The notes under the pieces: model-generated
The model's input: the letters and a program-made list of their open reading frames with translations, nothing else
What the model was told of the DNA's origin: nothing
The model's database searches: none
Source of the DNA: Microbaculum sp051390635
Lineage (GTDB): Bacteria; Pseudomonadota; Alphaproteobacteria; Rhizobiales; Tepidamorphaceae
DNA length: 64,000 nt
Direction of reading: 5' to 3'
NCBI RefSeq assembly: GCF_051390635.1
Contig: NZ_JBPODT010000001.1
Location: forward strand, 1,284,793-1,348,792
Position numbers and translations under genes: made by a program
Shown: in pieces, positions 61,796-64,000 of the stretch
Numbering within the stretch: the first letter of the stretch is position 1
Layout: the number at the start of each line of letters is the position of its first letter

Positions 61796-63147
61796 TTGAG
61801 CCCAGGCGTACCGTCGAACTTCTTTTCGAGGCTCTCCCAGCAGTCGATGTAGTTGTCCTGCAGTGGCGCTTCCTTGCCGGCGAACTCGGTCAGATGCTGC
61901 GGGAACCGGGTCTCGAACATGAACGACATCGTGTTGTCGAGCTTGTCGGGACCGAGATTCGCGCGCGACGCGCCCTCGAAAGCATCGCGGTCCGGCCCGT
62001 GCGGCAGCATCATGTTGTGCAACGACATGCCGCCGGGTACGAAGCCCTGGGGCTTGGCGTCGTACTGTCCGTAGATGTTCCCCATCAGCTCGGACATGAT
62101 GTTCTTGTGATACCAGGGCGGGCGGAAGGTGTTCTCGGCGACCAACCAGCGCTCGCGGAACAGCACGAAGTCGATATTTGCCGTTCCCGGAGAGCCCGAG
62201 GGCGCGGTCAGCACGGTAAAGATCGACGGGTCGGGGTGATCGAACAGGATCGCACCGACCGGGCAATAGGCGCGCAGGTCGTATTTGTAGGGCGCGTAGT
62301 TGCCGTGCCAGGCCACCACATCGAGCGGACTTTGCCCGATCTCGGTCCGGTGGAACTGACCGCACCATTTCACCGTCAGACCCGAAGCCGTTTCCCGGTC
62401 CTCGAAGGCCGCGACCGGCGCCTTGAAGTCGCGCGGATTGGCCATGCAGTTGGCGCCGATCGGGCCACGCCCCGGCAGCTCGAACTTCTGACCGTAATTC
62501 TCGCAGACGAAGCCGCGGCACGGCCCGTCGAGAACTTCGACCCGGTAGACCAGCCCGCGCGGGATGACAGCGATTTCCTTGGGTTCCAGGTCAATGATGC
62601 CCAGCTCCGTCGCAAAGCGCATCCGGCCTTCCTGGGGAACCACAAGAAGTTCGCTGTCCGCCGAGTAGAAATACTCGTCCACCATGGACCGGGTGACGAG
62701 ATAGATGTGGCTGGCCATGCCGACCTGGGTGTTGACGTCGCCGGCCGTGGTCATGGTGCGCATGCCCGTCAGCCAGGACAGGTCCTCATTGCTGTGCGGC
62801 ACCGGGTCCCAGCGGTACTGGCCGAGGCTGGTGACATCGTCCACCACGTTCGGCGCCGACTTCCAGTACGGCACATCAATGCGCTGGTATCGGTGCGAAT
62901 GCTTGACCGATGGCCGGATGCGATAGCACCAGGTGCGTTCGGGCGGATTGGCTGTGAATGCGGTGCCCGAAAGCTGCTCACCGTACAGGCCATACTCGCA
63001 GCGTTGTGGCGAGTTCATGCCCTGCGGCAGGGCGCCGGGCAGCGCTTCAGTCTCGAAATCGTTGGCCCAGCCGGGCATGTAGCCTTCGGTTGTGCCCCCT
63101 GTATTGGGAGCGCGCAAAAGTCCCGAGATCCTTGTTTGCGTGTTCAT
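61792..63147 (-). CDS. hmgA: Homogentisate 1,2-dioxygenase
   Basis: 451-residue Fe(II) ring-cleaving dioxygenase making maleylacetoacetate in tyrosine/phenylalanine breakdown. Conserved: YMPGWANDFETEALPGALP, YGLYGEQLSGTAFT, RTWCYRIRPSVKH, WHGNYAPYKYDL, PPWYHKNIMSELMGNIYGQYDAKPQGF with iron ligands and SLHNMMLPHGPD. Full length. AAAGGAG precedes the ATG. Coupled to the truncated maiA; divergent from a MarR regulator with a palindrome between them. Confidence 0.96.
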   Translation of the reverse strand: MNTQTRISGLLRAPNTGGTTEGYMPGWANDFETEALPGALPQGMNSPQRCEYGLYGEQLSGTAFTANPPERTWCYRIRPSVKHSHRYQRIDVPYWKSAPNVVDDVTSLGQYRWDPVPHSNEDLSWLTGMRTMTTAGDVNTQVGMASHIYLVTRSMVDEYFYSADSELLVVPQEGRMRFATELGIIDLEPKEIAVIPRGLVYRVEVLDGPCRGFVCENYGQKFELPGRGPIGANCMANPRDFKAPVAAFEDRETASGLTVKWCGQFHRTEIGQSPLDVVAWHGNYAPYKYDLRAYCPVGAILFDHPDPSIFTVLTAPSGSPGTANIDFVLFRERWLVAENTFRPPWYHKNIMSELMGNIYGQYDAKPQGFVPGGMSLHNMMLPHGPDRDAFEGASRANLGPDKLDNTMSFMFETRFPQHLTEFAGKEAPLQDNYIDCWESLEKKFDGTPGLK

Positions 63148-63176
63148 GCTGGCTCCTTTCCGTTCTCAAGACGGTA

Positions 63177-63196
63177 TTGGTTGAGTTTGCAACCAA
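63177..63196. promoter_or_regulatory. Palindromic operator between hmgA and marR
   Basis: TTGGTTG-AGTTTG-CAACCAA, a perfect 7-bp inverted repeat with 6-base spacer in the 60-bp divergent gap. Size and place fit a MarR-family (HmgR-like) site controlling both genes. Confidence 0.6.
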
Positions 63197-63207
63197 CAAG
63201 CGAAAAT

Positions 63208-63657
63208 ATGATGATAATGACAAAATCACATGATTTTCATGCGAAAGCCGTCATGCCCTGTGTGCTCGTAATGGCGGCAAAGCAGACAAGCCTTGCGTTT
63301 CACGGTCGCTACGAATCTCGCTACAGGGTGCTCCGGAACGAATGGCGCGTGCTCTTCCATCTAGGGTGCTACGGCGCCATGACGGCGCAAGAGATTTCTA
63401 CCCGGGCACGCCTTCAAAAGACGAAGGTCAGCCGCGCCGTCGCCGCTCTGCATCTGCAGGAGAAGCGATACCTCGAGCGCGCGAGGAGTCCGGATGACCG
63501 ACGGAAGGCGGAACTATCACTGACGAAGGCAGGACTCGTCACGTTCAATGATCTTACCCGGGAAGCTGATCGCTTCGAGACAGAGTTCATGTCCAGTTTC
63601 TCAGAGGAAGAACGTCAAATCCTTCGCCAGTGCCTGAGGAGAATAGCACACCTCTAG
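63208..63657 (+). CDS. MarR family regulator, probable hmgA regulator
   Basis: 149-residue winged-helix protein: ESRYRVLRNEWRVLFHLGCYGAMTAQEISTRARLQKTKVSRAVAALHLQEKRYLERARSPDDRRKAELSLT, where the DRR wing is the MarR hallmark. Three in-frame ATGs (63208, 63211, 63217) compete; no ribosome site is evident. It likely responds to homogentisate and represses hmgA, by position and family. The far longer upstream open frame is antisense to hmgA and was rejected. Confidence 0.87.
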   Translation: MMIMTKSHDFHAKAVMPCVLVMAAKQTSLAFHGRYESRYRVLRNEWRVLFHLGCYGAMTAQEISTRARLQKTKVSRAVAALHLQEKRYLERARSPDDRRKAELSLTKAGLVTFNDLTREADRFETEFMSSFSEEERQILRQCLRRIAHL

Positions 63658-63727
63658 ACTGTGCGGATGACGCGGTCTGGGATCGCATCAGGCAATCGCC
63701 CCGAAACAAGATTGACTATTTCCCGGT

Positions 63728-63823
63728 GACGCGGTGGCGCGCATCACCGGGCGGGACCGGCCGGCCGCGGAGGTCTCGAAGCGTCGGGACCTCCACCAGC
63801 ACTCGCTCTATGCGTGGACCCGC
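63728..63823 (+). pseudogene. IS3-family orfA internal fragment
   Basis: Reads DAVARITGRDRPAAEVSKRR, DLHQHSLYAWTR, the HTH part of IS3 OrfA (DAVAQITERGYPVAEVSKRLGVSQHSLYAWKK). It lacks the first residues, which occur on the opposite strand at 55925-55981. Downstream to 64000 the frame stays open but shows no homology that I recognise; 63658-63727 holds nothing. Confidence 0.65.
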
Positions 63824-64000
63824 GTTGCACGTCTGTCCAGCCTGGCGCGCCTCAAGGCCCGTACCGATAACAGGCGCCGCCCGGGCACTATGACGGCAAG
63901 CCGTCCACGGCCATCGGAACGCGCTGAGGTGACATGGCGAAAGTGGTCCGTTTCTGGTGTTAGTTTTCCGACGGATTTCCGAAGGAGGAAGTTCGAGGAT

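Noticed and set aside
61894..63207. Long upstream extension of the MarR gene
   Set aside because: It is antisense to hmgA; MarR homology starts only after 63208.

Overview
The window is GC-rich chromosomal DNA of an alphaproteobacterium, most probably a member of the Hyphomicrobiales (Rhizobiales). The call rests on gene order: secA divergent from a parvulin isomerase-argJ-mutT run, dnaJ-like/cobS/cobT/phytase-like/rpmB in a row, and SUV3-type helicase/S4/fdxA/carD/rpoH/M48 protease in a row. These are familiar rhizobial neighbourhoods. I cannot name the genus.

Positions 1-42.3 kb are core chromosome: lysC (cut by the edge), ppk2, ubiG, DUF1178/nitrilase, grxC, comF, a BioC-like methyltransferase, an orphan Flp pilin, mutT-argJ-PPIase, secA, a lipid kinase, an SLC13 permease, a YafK-like L,D-transpeptidase, accA, xerD, aroK-aroB-CorC, an MFS pump with a Cys-rich regulator, bolA, the aerobic cobaltochelatase pair cobS-cobT, a queuosine-precursor transporter, rpmB, an inserted sulfotransferase, DUF3108, a SUV3-like RNA helicase, fdxA, carD, rpoH, an M48/LysM lipoprotein and a thermonuclease.

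A tRNA-Arg(CCT) at 42348-42424 marks the change to accessory DNA. Two 434-bp imperfect direct repeats (42419-42852 and 46651-47084), each carrying the 3' end of a serine-recombinase gene, bracket two exported DUF1254-type proteins and an IS481-family element.

Positions 47.4-55.7 kb hold an intact catabolic/transport cluster: CaiB-type CoA-transferase, agmatinase-family ureohydrolase, class III aminotransferase and enoyl-CoA hydratase on the minus strand; a FadR-type GntR regulator and a TctC-TctB-TctA carboxylate transporter on the plus strand. The same TTGTCnGACAA palindrome lies in the ech/gntR divergent promoter region and on the -35 box of tctC, so one regulator plausibly controls uptake and breakdown of a guanidino- or amino-carboxylate. 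This is my best candidate for an undescribed system.

Positions 55.7-64 kb are a decaying region: an iolD pseudogene, an FAD oxidase with its own GntR, 5'-truncated gabD and larE meeting head to head, a broken hupE meeting a truncated maiA, then intact hmgA and a MarR regulator. The two halves of one IS3 orfA start lie at 55.9 and 63.7 kb in opposite orientation, joined by a 14-bp inverted repeat, which suggests that the whole 7.8-kb block has been inverted.
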